Assembly (NCBI RefSeq): GCF_030296695.1
Contig: NZ_AP027737.1
Location: 3,286,001-3,350,000 of the forward strand
Reading direction: 5' to 3'
DNA: 64,000 nt
Source of the DNA: Agromyces mangrovi
Lineage (GTDB): Bacteria; Actinomycetota; Actinomycetes; Actinomycetales; Microbacteriaceae
Below the pieces are notes generated by a model, which was given only the letters and a program-made list of their open reading frames with translations, did no database searches and was not told the DNA's origin. Position numbers and translations under genes: made by a program. Positions 18,592 to 29,030 of the stretch are shown piece by piece (position 1 is the stretch's first letter; each line of letters begins with the position of its first letter).

Positions 18592-19230
18592 GTGCCCGAG
18601 CCCGCTCCCGACGACCCCGGTGCCGACCTCGCCCCGAGCGCGCGTCGGCCGCGCCTGCGCATCGGCGTGGGCGCGGCGGTGGTGCTGTTCCTCGGCTCGC
18701 TCGGTGGTGCCGCGCTGCTGTCGGCGTGGTCGGGCGGTGGCGGCACGGTCGAGGTGCCCGTCGACGCGTCGGCCTCCGCGACGGACCCGGCCGTCGTGGT
18801 CGAGGAGTCGGTGCTGCTCGTGCACGTGGCCGGCGCGGTGCGGCAGCCGGGACTCGTGCAACTCGCGCAGGGCGCCCGTGTCGTGGACGCGATCGCCGCC
18901 GCCGGCGGGCTCGCCGAGGACGCCGCCGCCGACGCGGTGAACCTGGCACGGCCGGTCGCCGACGGCGAGCAGCTCGTCGTGCCGGTTGTGGGGGACGAGC
19001 CCGCGGCCGGCTCCGCGGCACCGGGCGTCTCGGGTGACGGGCGGGTGCGGCTCGGCACCGCCGATGCGGCGACGCTCGAGACGTTGCCCGGCATCGGCCC
19101 GGCCCTCGCGCAGCGGATCATCGACTGGCGCACGGCGAACGGCGGGTTCAGCGACGTCGAGCAGCTGCGCGAGGTCGCCGGCATCGGCGAGGTCACCCTC
19201 GGTCGGCTGCGCGACCTGGTCATTCCGTGA
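18592..19230 (+). CDS. comEA: ComEA competence DNA receptor
   Basis: Membrane-anchored DNA-binding protein of the transformation machinery. It has 212 residues: an N-terminal cytoplasmic stretch, one membrane helix (~24-46), an SLBB domain (~75-135, containing VHVAGAVRQPGLV), then a helix-hairpin-helix DNA-binding module at the C-terminus (LPGIGPALAQRI and VAGIGEVTLGRL). It overlaps comEC by 4 bp. The promoter lies directly after the foreign gene, so comEA keeps its own control. Confidence 0.92.
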   Translation: MPEPAPDDPGADLAPSARRPRLRIGVGAAVVLFLGSLGGAALLSAWSGGGGTVEVPVDASASATDPAVVVEESVLLVHVAGAVRQPGLVQLAQGARVVDAIAAAGGLAEDAAADAVNLARPVADGEQLVVPVVGDEPAAGSAAPGVSGDGRVRLGTADAATLETLPGIGPALAQRIIDWRTANGGFSDVEQLREVAGIGEVTLGRLRDLVIP

Positions 19231-21731
19231 TCGAGGTGCGTGCACGAGTCGACCTGCGCCTCGCGCTGCCGGCGGCCGCGGGGTGGGTCGCGGCGCTCGT
19301 GCTGGTGGGCGTGCCCGACGGAGCGTGGTGGGTCGCCGGCGCGTCGTGGGCGGCCGCCAGCGCGGTGCTGGTCGTCGCGGTGCGCCGTGCACGAGGCATC
19401 GGGCGGTCGAGCAGCGCGGGCGCGCTCGGCGCGATCGCGGTCGGCGCCGCCGTGGTGGGCCTCGTCGCCGCGTCGATCGGCGTCGCCGAGGGCCGTCGAT
19501 CGGTGCCGCTCGACACGACACGCAGTGCTGCGTGGGAGCTGCGCGTCGACGGACGAGCGGACGCCGCGTTCCCCGGATTCGACGGCGAGGAGCAGGTGCG
19601 GTTCTCGGCGACCGTACTGGCGGTGCATCCGGCCGCAGACGGCACCCCGATCACCGGGCTGGACGTCCCCGTGCGCGTGACCGCGCCCGCGGCCGACCCG
19701 ACGCCCGTGTTCGGTGCCCACGTCCGCATCGAGCTCGCCTCGGCACGGCCCGCGGATCCGGGGGATCGGGCCGTGCTGCTCGTGCGCGCCGCGGGCCCGC
19801 CGGATCTCGTGCACCTGCCGGAGTGGTCCGCGTGGGCGGGCGGGCTCGGTGCGAGCTTCGCCGCGGCGGCCGAGGCGCTGCCCGGCGACGGCGGCGCGCT
19901 CGTGCCCGGCCTCGCGGTCGGCGACACCACGGCGGTCGGCGACGACCTCGACACGGCCATGAAGGCCAGCTCGCTGAGCCACCTGACGGCGGTCTCGGGC
20001 GCGAACTGCGCGATCGTCACGGCGGCGGGACTCGCGGCGGCCTCGCTCGCGGGGCTCGGGCGCCGCACGCGCGTGGCGGTCGCCGGTGCTGCACTGCTGG
20101 GGTTCGTCGCGATCGTCACGCCCGAGGCGAGCGTCGTCCGCGCCGCGACCATGGCCGGAGTCGTATTGGTCGCCTTCGCGCTCGGACGCGGCGGGGGAGG
20201 CGTGCCGGCGCTCTCGGTGGCGGTCGTGGGGCTGCTGGCGTTCGACCCGTGGTTCGCGCGCGACGCGGGGTTCGCGCTGTCGGTGCTCGCGACCGCCGGG
20301 CTCCTCGTGCTCGCGCCGCCGATCGCGCGCCGGCTCGGGCGCGTCATGCCCGTGCCGCTCGCGGAGGCGCTCGCGCTCTCGATCGCCGCGCAGCTCGCGT
20401 GCCAGCCCGTGCTCACGTTGCTCGAACCCGCCGTGCCGGTGTTCGGCGTCGCCGCGAACCTCCTCGCCGCGCCCGCGGCCCCCGTCGCCACGGTCGTCGG
20501 CCTGCTCGCGTGCCTGGTGCTGCCGGTGCTGCCCGGGGTCGCGCACGCACTGCTCTGGATCGCGTGGCTGCCGGCTGCCTGGATCGCCGCGCTCGCACGC
20601 ACGACCGCCGGGCTGCCCGGGGCATCCGCGGGCGTGCCGGCAGGCGCGCTCGGCGTGGTGCTGGTCGGCGCGGGCGTGGTCGCGATCGCGTCCCTCTGGC
20701 TGGCCGGCCGGCGGCGCCTGCGCGCCGTCGCGGCCGCCGCCCTCGTGGTGCTCGTGGGCGCATGGGTGGGCTGGGGGTGGGCCGCCGACGGGCTGCGCAC
20801 GGCGGACCGCCCGGCCGACTGGGTGCTGGCCGCGTGCGACGTCGGCCAGGGCGACGCCGTGCTCGTACGCGCGGGCGACGCGACCATGCTGGTGGACACG
20901 GGTCCCGACCGGCAGGCATTGAGCGGATGCCTCGGGGTGCTCGGCGTCCACCACGTCGACGTGCTGGTGCTCTCGCACTTCGACGCCGACCATGTCGGCG
21001 CGACCGAAACCCTCGCCGGCCGCGTCGGGCTCGTCGTCGTGGCCGACGCGGACGATCCGCGCGAGGCGGCAGCGCTCGCGCCGCTCGGCGGCGCCCGGGT
21101 CGCGCGCGTGTCGGTCGGCGACACGGGATCCGCCGGAGGCATCCGCTGGAGCGTGCTCTGGCCGCGGCCGGGCGCGCCCGGCGGCAACGACGCGAGCGTT
21201 GCGATGCTCGTCGACGCCGGCGGGCTGCGCACCGCGTTCCTCGGCGACCTCGGCGAAGACGCCCAGCGGGCGATGGCAGCGAACGGGCTCGGGCGGGTCG
21301 ACGTGGTCAAGGTCGCGCACCACGGCTCGGCCGACCAGCACGACGGCGTGTACGAGCAGCTCGGCGCTCGCGTGGGACTCGTCAGCGTGGGCGCGGACAA
21401 CGGCTACGGGCATCCGACCGACCGCGCCCTCGACCTCGTGCTCGGCGGGGGCGGCCTGCCCGTGCGCACCGACGAGTCGGGGCTGGTGCTCGTCGCCCAG
21501 CGCGATGGCGCGCCGGTGGTCTGGGTCGAGCGCGGCCCACCGGCGACGGCGACCGGCGCACCGCCGGCGTGGGCGGGCGCCGGTAGACTCGGCGCCGACC
21601 CGAGAGGCGGGTCGCGACGAGGAGGAATCGCGTGGCCCGCACCGCCCGACCGGCACGAACCGCCAAGGCGAAGGTCGCGATTCCGCAGCTCGACTGGCAC
21701 GAGATGCGCCCCGCGCCCGTCGTGCTCGTGA
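19227..21731 (+). CDS. comEC: ComEC DNA-uptake channel with metallo-beta-lactamase domain
   Basis: Polytopic channel for single-stranded DNA import. The product has 834 residues: N-terminal membrane helices and an OB-like part, the competence domain with LTAVSGANCAIV, more membrane helices, then a C-terminal MBL-fold nuclease domain with HFDADHVGA and AHHGSADQH. GTG 19227 shares bases with the comEA stop. The 3' end runs 100 nt into holA in another frame. The last ~50 residues, after VVWVER, are Arg/Pro-rich and look non-conserved, so the natural stop may have been lost or the overlap is real. Confidence 0.9.
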   Translation: MIEVRARVDLRLALPAAAGWVAALVLVGVPDGAWWVAGASWAAASAVLVVAVRRARGIGRSSSAGALGAIAVGAAVVGLVAASIGVAEGRRSVPLDTTRSAAWELRVDGRADAAFPGFDGEEQVRFSATVLAVHPAADGTPITGLDVPVRVTAPAADPTPVFGAHVRIELASARPADPGDRAVLLVRAAGPPDLVHLPEWSAWAGGLGASFAAAAEALPGDGGALVPGLAVGDTTAVGDDLDTAMKASSLSHLTAVSGANCAIVTAAGLAAASLAGLGRRTRVAVAGAALLGFVAIVTPEASVVRAATMAGVVLVAFALGRGGGGVPALSVAVVGLLAFDPWFARDAGFALSVLATAGLLVLAPPIARRLGRVMPVPLAEALALSIAAQLACQPVLTLLEPAVPVFGVAANLLAAPAAPVATVVGLLACLVLPVLPGVAHALLWIAWLPAAWIAALARTTAGLPGASAGVPAGALGVVLVGAGVVAIASLWLAGRRRLRAVAAAALVVLVGAWVGWGWAADGLRTADRPADWVLAACDVGQGDAVLVRAGDATMLVDTGPDRQALSGCLGVLGVHHVDVLVLSHFDADHVGATETLAGRVGLVVVADADDPREAAALAPLGGARVARVSVGDTGSAGGIRWSVLWPRPGAPGGNDASVAMLVDAGGLRTAFLGDLGEDAQRAMAANGLGRVDVVKVAHHGSADQHDGVYEQLGARVGLVSVGADNGYGHPTDRALDLVLGGGGLPVRTDESGLVLVAQRDGAPVVWVERGPPATATGAPPAWAGAGRLGADPRGGSRRGGIAWPAPPDRHEPPRRRSRFRSSTGTRCAPRPSCS

Positions 21732-22657
21732 CCGGTTCAGAGGGCTTCCTCGCCGACCGCGCGATGCGACGGCTGCGCGACGACCTCCGGGCCGCCGACG
21801 CGTCGCTCGAGGTGACCGACGTCGACGCGGCGTCGGCCAGTCGTGGCGAACTGCTCACGCTCGCGAGCCCGTCGCTGTTCGGCGAACCGCGGCTCATCCG
21901 CGTCGAGGCGGTCGAGAAATGCAGCGACGACTTCCTCGCCGACGCCCTCGAGTACCTCGAGGCGCCCGCCGACGACACCACCCTCGTGCTGCGCCACGCC
22001 GGCGGCGCCCGTGCGCGCAAGCTCCTCGAGGCGATCCGCGGCGGCGCCGGCGGCGGCATCGAGATCGTCTGCGCCGAGATCAAGCGCGACTCCGACCGGT
22101 ACGAGTTCGCCGCGCTCGAGTTCCGCGCCGAGAAGCGCCACGCGACGCCGGGCGCGGTGCGTGCGCTCGTCTCCGCGTTCGCCGACGACCTCGCCGAGCT
22201 CGCCGCCGCGTGCCGCCAGCTCATGGCGGACGAGGCCGGCGAGATCACCGAGCAGACCGTGGCCCGCTACTACGGCGGCCGCGTCGAGACGACCGCGTTC
22301 GTGGTCGCCGACCAGGCGATCGCCGGGCGCCACGGCGAGGCGCTGCGTGCGCTGCGCCAGGCGCTGCAGTCGGGAGCCGACCCGGTGCCGATGGTCGCTG
22401 CCGTCGCCGTGAAGCTCCGCACCATGGCCAAGGTCTCGGGCACGCGCGGTGGTTCCGGCCAGCTCGCGAAGGAGCTCGGGCTCGCGCCGTGGCAGGTCGA
22501 CCGCGCCCGGCGCGACCTCTCCGGCTGGGACGACGAGGGGCTCGGCGTCGCGATCCAGGCGCTTGCGACGGCGGACGCGAACGTCAAGGGCGCCGGCCGC
22601 GACCCGGTGTTCGCGCTCGAGCAGCTCGTCGGCGTCATCGCGCGACGCGGTCGCTGA
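21632..22657 (+). CDS. holA: DNA polymerase III delta subunit (clamp loader)
   Basis: Clamp-loader wrench that opens the sliding clamp. It has 341 residues with the delta-type N-terminal P-loop remnant region ([18 protein letters not shown]) without a working ATPase, and helical C-terminal domains. GTG 21632 has GAGGAGG 8 nt upstream. The first ~23 residues are a basic Arg/Lys/Ala tail. holA directly after comEC is a common actinobacterial order. A strong bidirectional terminator follows at 22669. Confidence 0.9.
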   Translation: MARTARPARTAKAKVAIPQLDWHEMRPAPVVLVTGSEGFLADRAMRRLRDDLRAADASLEVTDVDAASASRGELLTLASPSLFGEPRLIRVEAVEKCSDDFLADALEYLEAPADDTTLVLRHAGGARARKLLEAIRGGAGGGIEIVCAEIKRDSDRYEFAALEFRAEKRHATPGAVRALVSAFADDLAELAAACRQLMADEAGEITEQTVARYYGGRVETTAFVVADQAIAGRHGEALRALRQALQSGADPVPMVAAVAVKLRTMAKVSGTRGGSGQLAKELGLAPWQVDRARRDLSGWDDEGLGVAIQALATADANVKGAGRDPVFALEQLVGVIARRGR

Positions 22658-22668
22658 GCAGACGCGAA

Positions 22669-22698
22669 ACGGGGCCCCGCCTTCCGGCGGGACCCCGT
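22669..22698. terminator. Bidirectional terminator between holA and rpsT
   Basis: ACGGGGCCCCGCC and GGCGGGACCCCGT form a 13-bp stem with one mismatch and a TTCC loop, 11 nt after the holA stop and 20 nt after the stop of the convergent rpsT. It serves both strands. Confidence 0.8.
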
Positions 22699-22718
22699 CT
22701 CGAATGCTGCGGCGCGAC

Positions 22719-22979
22719 TTACAGCGCGGCGGCCTGCTTCGCGATGGCCGACTTGCGGTTCGCGGCCTGGTTCTTGTGGATGACGCCCTTGCCGGCGGCC
22801 TTGTCGAGCTTGCGGCTCGCGACCTGCACGGCCTCGGTGGCCTTCTCCTTGTCGCCCGAGGCGATGGCCTCGCGCGCCTGACGCACGGCGGTCTTCACCG
22901 AGCTCTTCACGGCCTTGTTGCGCTCGTGCGCCTTCTGGTTGGTCTTGTTGCGCTTGATCTGCGACTTGATGTTTGCCAC
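22719..22979 (-). CDS. rpsT: 30S ribosomal protein S20
   Basis: Primary 16S rRNA-binding protein, 86 residues, basic and helical. It opens [15 protein letters not shown], as expected for S20. The start is a GTG at 22979. It is transcribed against holA and divergently from lepA, the usual location in actinobacteria. Codon use is of the highly expressed type (AAG, CGC). Confidence 0.95.
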   Translation of the reverse strand: MANIKSQIKRNKTNQKAHERNKAVKSSVKTAVRQAREAIASGDKEKATEAVQVASRKLDKAAGKGVIHKNQAANRKSAIAKQAAAL

Positions 22980-23145
22980 GTAGGTTCGCTTTCGTTGTGT
23001 CGATCGGATGGAGCCGTTCGGTGGGAGGGCACCTCGCGGCGATTCGTGCGGGGTGGGACCCACACGCAAGCCAACAGGCAACGATACCAGCACCGCCTGC
23101 GAGACGCCAATGCCGGACGCGTGTCGGCGCGCCGCCCCAGCATGG

Positions 23146-23151
23146 GAGAAT
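23146..23151 (+). promoter_or_regulatory. -10 box of lepA
   Basis: GAGAAT in the context GGGAGAATCGAG, 8 nt before ATG 23160. The same context precedes dus at 40676-40687. Confidence 0.35.
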
Positions 23152-23159
23152 CGAGCACG

Positions 23160-25010
23160 ATGTCCCCTCGAGCCGTTCACCCTCCGACGCCTGCTGCCAC
23201 CGATCCGGCGCGCATCCGCAACTTCTGCATCATCGCGCACATCGACCACGGCAAGTCGACGCTCGCCGACCGCATGCTGCAGATCACCGGCGTCGTCAGC
23301 GACCGCGACATGCGCGCGCAGTACCTCGACCGCATGGACATCGAGCGGGAGCGCGGCATCACCATCAAGAGCCAGGCGGTGCGCATGCCGTGGGAGGTCG
23401 ACGGCGACGCCTACGCGCTGAACATGATCGACACCCCCGGCCACGTCGACTTCACCTACGAGGTCTCCCGCTCGCTCGCCGCGTGCGAGGGCGCGATCCT
23501 GCTCGTCGACGCCGCCCAGGGCATCGAGGCGCAGACGCTCGCGAACCTCTACCTCGCGCTCGAGAACGACCTCACCATCATCCCGGTGCTGAACAAGATC
23601 GACCTGCCGGCCGCCGAGCCCGACAAGTACGCGCGCGAGCTCGCCGACCTCATCGGCGGGTCGCCCGACGACGTGCTGCGGGTCTCGGGCAAGACCGGCG
23701 AGGGCGTCGAGGAGCTGCTCGACCGCGTGGTCGAGCTCATGCCGGCCCCCGTGGGCGACGCCGACGCGCCCGCCCGCGCGATGATCTTCGACTCGGTCTA
23801 CGACGCCTACCGCGGCGTCGTGACGTACATCCGCATGATCGACGGCCGGCTCTCGCCGCGCGAGCGCATCCAGATGATGTCGACCAAGGCGACCCACGAG
23901 CTGCTCGAGATCGGCGTGAGCTCGCCCGAGCCGAAGCCGTCGAAGGGGCTCGGCGTCGGCGAGGTCGGCTACCTCATCACGGGCGTGAAGGACGTGCGCC
24001 AGTCGCGCGTCGGCGACACCGTGACCACGTCCGTCAAGCCGGCGTCCGAAGCGCTGCCCGGCTACACCGACCCCAAGCCCATGGTCTTCTCGGGGCTGTA
24101 CCCCCTCGACGGCAGCGACTACCCCGAGCTGCGCGAGGCCCTCGACAAGCTGAAGCTGTCGGATGCCGCGCTGGTGTACGAGCCCGAGACCTCCGTCGCA
24201 CTGGGCTTCGGGTTCCGCTGCGGGTTCCTCGGCCTCCTGCACCTCGAGATCATCTCCGAGCGCCTGCGCCGCGAGTTCGGCCTCGACCTCATCGCCACCG
24301 CGCCGTCGGTGGTCTACGAGGTCACCACCGAGGACGGCCGCAACATGGAGGTCACGAACCCGAGCGAGTTCCCGACCGGCGTCAAGGTCGCCGAGGTGCG
24401 CGAGCCCGTCGTGCGCGCCGCCATCCTCGCGCCGAAGGACTACGTCGGCACGATCATGGAGCTCTGCCAGAGCCGCCGCGGCAACCTGCTCGGCATGGAG
24501 TACCTGGGGGAGGACCGGGTCGAGCTGCGCTACAGCATGCCGCTCGGCGAGATCGTGTTCGACTTCTTCGACCAGTTGAAGTCGAAGACCGCCGGCTACG
24601 CGAGCCTCGACTACGAGCCCATGGGCGACCAGGCGGCCGACCTCGTGAAGGTCGACATCCTGCTGCAGGGCGACCAGGTCGACGCGTTCAGCGCCATCGT
24701 GCACCGCGACAAGGCCTACGCCTACGGAACCCTGATGACCGGGCGCCTGCGCGAGCTCATCCCGCGGCAGCAGTTCGAGGTGCCGATCCAGGCGGCCATC
24801 GGCGCGCGCATCATCGCCCGCGAGAACATCCGCGCCATCCGCAAGGACGTACTCGCCAAGTGCTACGGCGGCGACATCACCCGCAAGCGCAAGCTCCTCG
24901 AGAAGCAGAAGGAGGGCAAGAAGCGCATGAAGATGGTCGGTCGCGTGGAGGTGCCCCAGGAGGCGTTCATCGCCGCGCTCTCGGGCGAGACCGAGTCGAG
25001 CAAGAAGTAG
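23160..25010 (+). CDS. lepA: Elongation factor 4 (ribosomal back-translocase LepA)
   Basis: Translational GTPase acting on stalled or mistranslocated ribosomes. It has 616 residues: G1 AHIDHGKST (26-34), G3 DTPGH, G4 NKID, domains II and III/V, and the LepA-specific C-terminal domain ending in a basic stretch ([16 protein letters not shown]). ATG 23160 is taken as start because the protein then begins with a short tail before the GTPase fold; GGGAGAA is nearby. The DUF1990 gene follows after 4 nt. Confidence 0.97.
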   Translation: MSPRAVHPPTPAATDPARIRNFCIIAHIDHGKSTLADRMLQITGVVSDRDMRAQYLDRMDIERERGITIKSQAVRMPWEVDGDAYALNMIDTPGHVDFTYEVSRSLAACEGAILLVDAAQGIEAQTLANLYLALENDLTIIPVLNKIDLPAAEPDKYARELADLIGGSPDDVLRVSGKTGEGVEELLDRVVELMPAPVGDADAPARAMIFDSVYDAYRGVVTYIRMIDGRLSPRERIQMMSTKATHELLEIGVSSPEPKPSKGLGVGEVGYLITGVKDVRQSRVGDTVTTSVKPASEALPGYTDPKPMVFSGLYPLDGSDYPELREALDKLKLSDAALVYEPETSVALGFGFRCGFLGLLHLEIISERLRREFGLDLIATAPSVVYEVTTEDGRNMEVTNPSEFPTGVKVAEVREPVVRAAILAPKDYVGTIMELCQSRRGNLLGMEYLGEDRVELRYSMPLGEIVFDFFDQLKSKTAGYASLDYEPMGDQAADLVKVDILLQGDQVDAFSAIVHRDKAYAYGTLMTGRLRELIPRQQFEVPIQAAIGARIIARENIRAIRKDVLAKCYGGDITRKRKLLEKQKEGKKRMKMVGRVEVPQEAFIAALSGETESSKK

Positions 25011-25014
25011 GCGG

Positions 25015-25662
25015 ATGCGACGTCAGAGCTTCACCGAGCAGTCGGTCGACTACGGGGCGATCGGGGCCACGACCGACCCCGACCTCATGCGCTACCCGCC
25101 CGAGGGCTTCAAGCCCGCCGAGCACCGCATCAAGCTCGGCAGCGGGCGGGAGCGGTTCGACCGGTCCGCCGAGGCGCTCATGACCTGGGGCGTCCAGCGC
25201 GGCGCGCACCTGCAGGTCGACGAGGTGCAGGAGGGCACCGGGGAGCAGTACCTCGGCATCCTGTTCGACGAGGAGGGCACCCCGCTCGAGCAGCAGCCCG
25301 CCGATCGGGGCGAGCAGCGGTTCGCGCCCGACGGCACGCCGTTCGTCGCGTCGGGCATGACCGCGACCATCACGCGTCGGCGCGGCCTGCCCAGGTTCCG
25401 CGCCGAGATGCTCGTCGTCTACGTCGTCGACGAGCCCGACCGCGTCGGCTTCGCGTACGGCACGGTTTCGGGCGCGCCGATGAGCGGCGAGGAGTCGTTC
25501 GTCATCGAGCACCGCGAGGACGACACGGTGTGGCTCACGATCCGCGCGTTCCACCGGCCCGCGGGTCGCTGGGCGCAGGTGTTCGCCCCGTTCGTGCGAC
25601 GCCAGCGCAAGCAGATCGTGCGCGAGGAGCTCGTCGCGCTGCACCCGGCCGGGGCGGTCTAG
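25015..25662 (+). CDS. DUF1990 family protein
   Basis: A 215-residue protein of the DUF1990 family, function unknown. The marks I recognise are the [14 protein letters not shown] segment, the [17 protein letters not shown] block and the final FVRRQRKQ helix. It has no signal peptide or membrane segment. It sits 4 nt after lepA and 4 nt before hemW and is surely cotranscribed with both. Nothing in the context explains its role. Confidence 0.8.
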   Translation: MRRQSFTEQSVDYGAIGATTDPDLMRYPPEGFKPAEHRIKLGSGRERFDRSAEALMTWGVQRGAHLQVDEVQEGTGEQYLGILFDEEGTPLEQQPADRGEQRFAPDGTPFVASGMTATITRRRGLPRFRAEMLVVYVVDEPDRVGFAYGTVSGAPMSGEESFVIEHREDDTVWLTIRAFHRPAGRWAQVFAPFVRRQRKQIVREELVALHPAGAV

Positions 25663-25666
25663 GCCC

Positions 25667-26893
25667 GTGGCCGGCGCACTGCCGGTCGGCGAACCGGCAC
25701 CCGAGGACGGGCTCCTGCCGGACTCGGCCGCCGCGGGTGCGACCGACCGCGCATTCGGCGTCTACGTGCACGTGCCGTTCTGCCGCGTGCGCTGCGGCTA
25801 CTGCGACTTCAACACCTACACCGCCGACGAGCTGCGCGGGGCGCGTCGCACGGACTACGCGGGCCAGGCGATCGAGGAGCTCGAGGCATCCGCTCGCGTG
25901 CTCGACGCCTCGGGCGTGCCCGCCCGCCCGGCCGCGACCGTCTTCTTCGGCGGCGGCACGCCCACGATGCTGCCGGCCGACGACCTCGTCGCGATGCTCG
26001 ACGCGGTGCGCCGCACGCACGGGATCGCCGCCGGTGCCGAGGTCACGACCGAGGCCAATCCCGACTCGGTCGACGCGGCGTACCTCGCACGGTTGCGCGA
26101 GGGCGGCTTCACGCGCGTGTCGTTCGGCATGCAGTCGGCCGTGCCGCATGTGCTCGCGACGCTCGAGCGCACGCACGACCCGGCGAACGTGCCGCGCGTG
26201 GTGCGCTGGGCGCGCGAGGCCGGGCTCGACGTCAGCCTCGACCTCATCTACGGCACGCCGGGGGAGTCGCTCGGCGACTGGGAGCGGAGCCTCGACACGG
26301 TCATCGCGGAGTCGCCCGACCACGTGAGCGCCTACGCGCTCATCGTCGAGGCGGGCACGAAGCTCGCGCGCCAGATCCGCCGCGGCGAGGTCGGCGAGGT
26401 CTCCGACGACACGCAGGCCGACATGTACGAGCTGGCCGAGGAGCGGCTGTCGGCGGCCGGGTACGCCTGGTACGAGGTGAGCAACTGGGCGACGGATGCC
26501 GCGCATCGCTCGCGCCACAACCTCGGCTACTGGCGCGGCGACGACTGGTGGGGCGTCGGCCCCGGCGCGCACAGCCACGTCGGTGGAGTGCGCTGGTGGA
26601 ACGTGAAGCACCCGGCGGCGTACGGGGAGCGCATCGCGCGAGGCGTGTCGCCGGCCGCCGCGCGCGAGGTGCTCGACGACCACGCGCGCGAGACCGAGCG
26701 CGTGCTGCTGCGGTCGCGCATCGCGGAGGGCATCCGGGTCGACAGCCTCGCCGCGGCCGGCCGCCGGGAGGTCGCCGGGCTCATCGCCGACGAGTTGGTG
26801 GACGCGAAAGCCGCCCTCGCCGGTGAGCTGGTGCTCACCGTGCGAGGGCGGCTGCTGGCGGATGCCGTGGTGCGTCGGATCACCGACGCCTGA
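25667..26893 (+). CDS. hemW: HemW radical SAM protein (haem chaperone; former coproporphyrinogen III oxidase-like)
   Basis: Radical SAM protein of the HemN/HemW group, 408 residues. The iron-sulfur motif C39-x3-C43-x2-C46 (FCRVRCGYCDF) is complete. FFGGGTPTML, the SAM-binding EANPDS and the HemN C-terminal domain follow. HemW proteins bind and transfer haem and lack the oxidase activity of HemN; that assignment follows from family knowledge and the lepA neighbourhood. GTG 25667 lies 4 nt after the DUF1990 stop. Confidence 0.92.
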   Translation: MAGALPVGEPAPEDGLLPDSAAAGATDRAFGVYVHVPFCRVRCGYCDFNTYTADELRGARRTDYAGQAIEELEASARVLDASGVPARPAATVFFGGGTPTMLPADDLVAMLDAVRRTHGIAAGAEVTTEANPDSVDAAYLARLREGGFTRVSFGMQSAVPHVLATLERTHDPANVPRVVRWAREAGLDVSLDLIYGTPGESLGDWERSLDTVIAESPDHVSAYALIVEAGTKLARQIRRGEVGEVSDDTQADMYELAEERLSAAGYAWYEVSNWATDAAHRSRHNLGYWRGDDWWGVGPGAHSHVGGVRWWNVKHPAAYGERIARGVSPAAAREVLDDHARETERVLLRSRIAEGIRVDSLAAAGRREVAGLIADELVDAKAALAGELVLTVRGRLLADAVVRRITDA

Positions 26894-26908
26894 GTGCGCC
26901 CGGGCGCC

Positions 26909-27292
26909 TCAGCTGACGAACTTGATCGACAGCGGGTACTTGTACGGCTGGCCCTTGTTCGCGGCGACCGCGGCGATGATGCTGAACACGATGATCAGCA
27001 CGTAGACCGCGATCACGATCAGGATGCCGACGACCACGATGATGAGGATCGAGCCGATGATGGCCGCGATCGTCATGGTGATCTGGAAGTTCAGCGCCGT
27101 CGCGGTGTGGTCGCGCACGAACTGGCCCTTGTCGCGCAGCACCAGGTAGCCGATGAGCGCGGGGATGAATCCGAAGAAGATGCCGCCGATGTGGATCAGC
27201 GTCGCCCAGAGTCGCTGGTCGGCGGGGCTCAGGGGCTGGGCCGCACCGGCTGCGGGCTCCTCGGGCGGGGGCGGAGGGGTGGTCTCGGACAT
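26909..27292 (-). CDS. DUF4870 domain membrane protein (copy 1)
   Basis: 127 residues: a Pro/Glu-rich cytoplasmic start (residues 1-25), then about three hydrophobic segments with the DUF4870 hallmark ALNFQITM in the middle and a short basic end. ATG 27292 follows GAGGAG. Function unknown. It is clearly related to the protein encoded just upstream on the same strand (27381-27809); both share LWATLIHIGG/QWASFAHLGG-like openings and the ALNFQIT motif. Confidence 0.8.
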   Translation of the reverse strand: MSETTPPPPPEEPAAGAAQPLSPADQRLWATLIHIGGIFFGFIPALIGYLVLRDKGQFVRDHTATALNFQITMTIAAIIGSILIIVVVGILIVIAVYVLIIVFSIIAAVAANKGQPYKYPLSIKFVS

Positions 27293-27380
27293 GCATGCTC
27301 CTCTGCGGTACGGGTCGTTCGTCAATGCTGGCACAGCGCCGCGCCGGGCGACAGGGTGCGCTCCGGCGCGGCGCAGCCGA

Positions 27381-27809
27381 CTACTTGATGAGGCGGATGG
27401 CGAAGGGGTAGCGGTAGTGGTTGCCGTCCTTGACCTTCGTGAAGGCGATGATCGAGAAGATCACGCTGACGACCCACGGCGCGTAGTTGAACAGCGCGAG
27501 CGGGGAGAGCAGGCCCCACGAGATCGTGATCAGGATGGTGGTGAGGATCCACAGCGCGATCGAGGCGCCGACCATGGTGATCTGGAAGTTCAGCGCCTCC
27601 TTCGCCTCGGTGTTGGTGAAGGGGCCGCGGTCCTTGAAGATCAGCCAGATGATCAGCGACGGCAGGAAGCCGAGGATGCCGCCGAGGTGCGCGAACGACG
27701 CCCACTGGATGTCCTCCGACTGGGAGAGCGGGCTCGGTGCGGCGGGCTGGGGCTGCTGCGGCTGCTGGGGCTGCTGCGCGTTCGGGTCGGCGGGCTGCTG
27801 GTCGGTCAT
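27381..27809 (-). CDS. DUF4870 domain membrane protein (copy 2)
   Basis: 142 residues. The first 33 are a Gln/Pro repeat stretch (PQQPQQPQQPQP), then three hydrophobic segments with EALNFQITM. The start at 27809 (MTDQQ) is preferred over an ATG 9 nt earlier because AAAGG lies 10 nt before it. Paralogue of the next gene. The pair lies between hemW and the hrcA heat-shock operon, and no functional link is visible. Confidence 0.8.
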   Translation of the reverse strand: MTDQQPADPNAQQPQQPQQPQPAAPSPLSQSEDIQWASFAHLGGILGFLPSLIIWLIFKDRGPFTNTEAKEALNFQITMVGASIALWILTTILITISWGLLSPLALFNYAPWVVSVIFSIIAFTKVKDGNHYRYPFAIRLIK

Positions 27810-27955
27810 GGCGAACATGCCTTTCGGTGTCGAGTGGTTCCTGAGCGGGATGCGTCGGCAGCTCGGCCCTCGGGCCGGTGGGGGATGCCTCCGATCACGC
27901 TAGTGGCGCGCGCTGCCGCGCGGCAATGCCTTCCGCGCTCGTGCGCGGGGTAGTA

Positions 27956-27982
27956 TTGGCACTCGACTTGACGGAGTGCTAA
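27956..27982. promoter_or_regulatory. CIRCE operator of hrcA–dnaJ
   Basis: TTGGCACTC-N9-GAGTGCTAA; the known HrcA operator is TTAGCACTC-N9-GAGTGCTAA, so only one base differs. A TAGTAT -10 box at 27951-27956 abuts the left arm, so HrcA bound here would block the promoter of its own operon. Confidence 0.92.
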
Positions 27983-28007
27983 GGCGAGCGGAACGGGAGG
28001 AGCGCGG

Positions 28008-29030
28008 ATGGTCTCGGAGCGCAGCCTCGCGGTCCTGCGGGCGATCGTGCAGGACTACGTGTCCAGCCGTGAGCCCGTCGGGTCGAAGTCGATCGTCGAG
28101 CGCCACTCGTTCGGCGTCTCGGCGGCGACCATCCGCAACGACATGGCGCTGCTCGAGGAGGAGGAGCTGATCGCGGCTCCGCACACGTCTTCCGGCCGCA
28201 TCCCCACCGACAAGGGGTACCGCGTCTTCGTCGACCGGCTCGGCGAGTTCCGGCCGCTGAGCCCGGCCCAGCGGCACGCGATCGAGACGTTCCTCGGCGA
28301 GGCGGGCGACCTCGACGAGCTGCTCGCGCGCACCGTGCGACTGCTCGCGCAGCTCACCAACCAGCTCGCCGTCGTGCAGTACCCGTCGTTCGGCAGCGCC
28401 AAGGTGCGCCACGTCGAGCTCGTGCCGGTCGGCGGCACCCGGGTGCTGTGCGTGCTCATCACCGACGCCGGCCACGTCGAGCAGCGCGTGGTCGACGCCG
28501 GGCAGGAGGTCGAGGAGACCGACCTCGCCGACGCTCGCGCGCGGCTGAACGTGGCCGTCGGCGGCATGCCGCTCGGCGACGCCGCGGAACGACTCGCGGG
28601 CATCGACGACCCCGGTGCCCCGGCGCTCGCGCAGCTGCTGCGCACGGTCGCGGGCACGTTCGCCGAGCAGGCGCGCGCGCAGCGGCACGACCGGCTCGTC
28701 GTCGCGGGTGCCGCGAACCTGGTGCGGACCGAGCAGGACTTCGCCGGCAGCATCCTCGACGTCATCGAGGCGATCGAGGAGCAGGTCGTGCTGCTGAAGC
28801 TCTTCGGCGAGATGGCGGGCGACCCGCACGGCGTCGCCGTCTCGATCGGGCGTGAGAACGCGCCGTTCGGGCTCGGCGAGACCTCGGTGGTCGCGAGCGA
28901 CTTCACGGCACCGGGCCGGGAGATCTCGCGCCTCGGCGTGCTCGGCCCGACCCGCATGGACTACTCGAGCAACATGGCGGCGGTCCGCGCCGTCGCGCGG
29001 TACGTGACGCGCATGCTCGGGAACGACTGA
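28008..29030 (+). CDS. hrcA: Heat-inducible transcription repressor HrcA
   Basis: Repressor of class I heat-shock genes that binds CIRCE and depends on GroEL for folding. It has 340 residues: an N-terminal winged helix ([18 protein letters not shown]), a GAF-like middle domain and the C-terminal HrcA fold. ATG 28008 has GGGAGGAG upstream. It lies directly behind its own operator and before dnaJ, so this operon is autoregulated. Confidence 0.95.
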   Translation: MVSERSLAVLRAIVQDYVSSREPVGSKSIVERHSFGVSAATIRNDMALLEEEELIAAPHTSSGRIPTDKGYRVFVDRLGEFRPLSPAQRHAIETFLGEAGDLDELLARTVRLLAQLTNQLAVVQYPSFGSAKVRHVELVPVGGTRVLCVLITDAGHVEQRVVDAGQEVEETDLADARARLNVAVGGMPLGDAAERLAGIDDPGAPALAQLLRTVAGTFAEQARAQRHDRLVVAGAANLVRTEQDFAGSILDVIEAIEEQVVLLKLFGEMAGDPHGVAVSIGRENAPFGLGETSVVASDFTAPGREISRLGVLGPTRMDYSSNMAAVRAVARYVTRMLGND

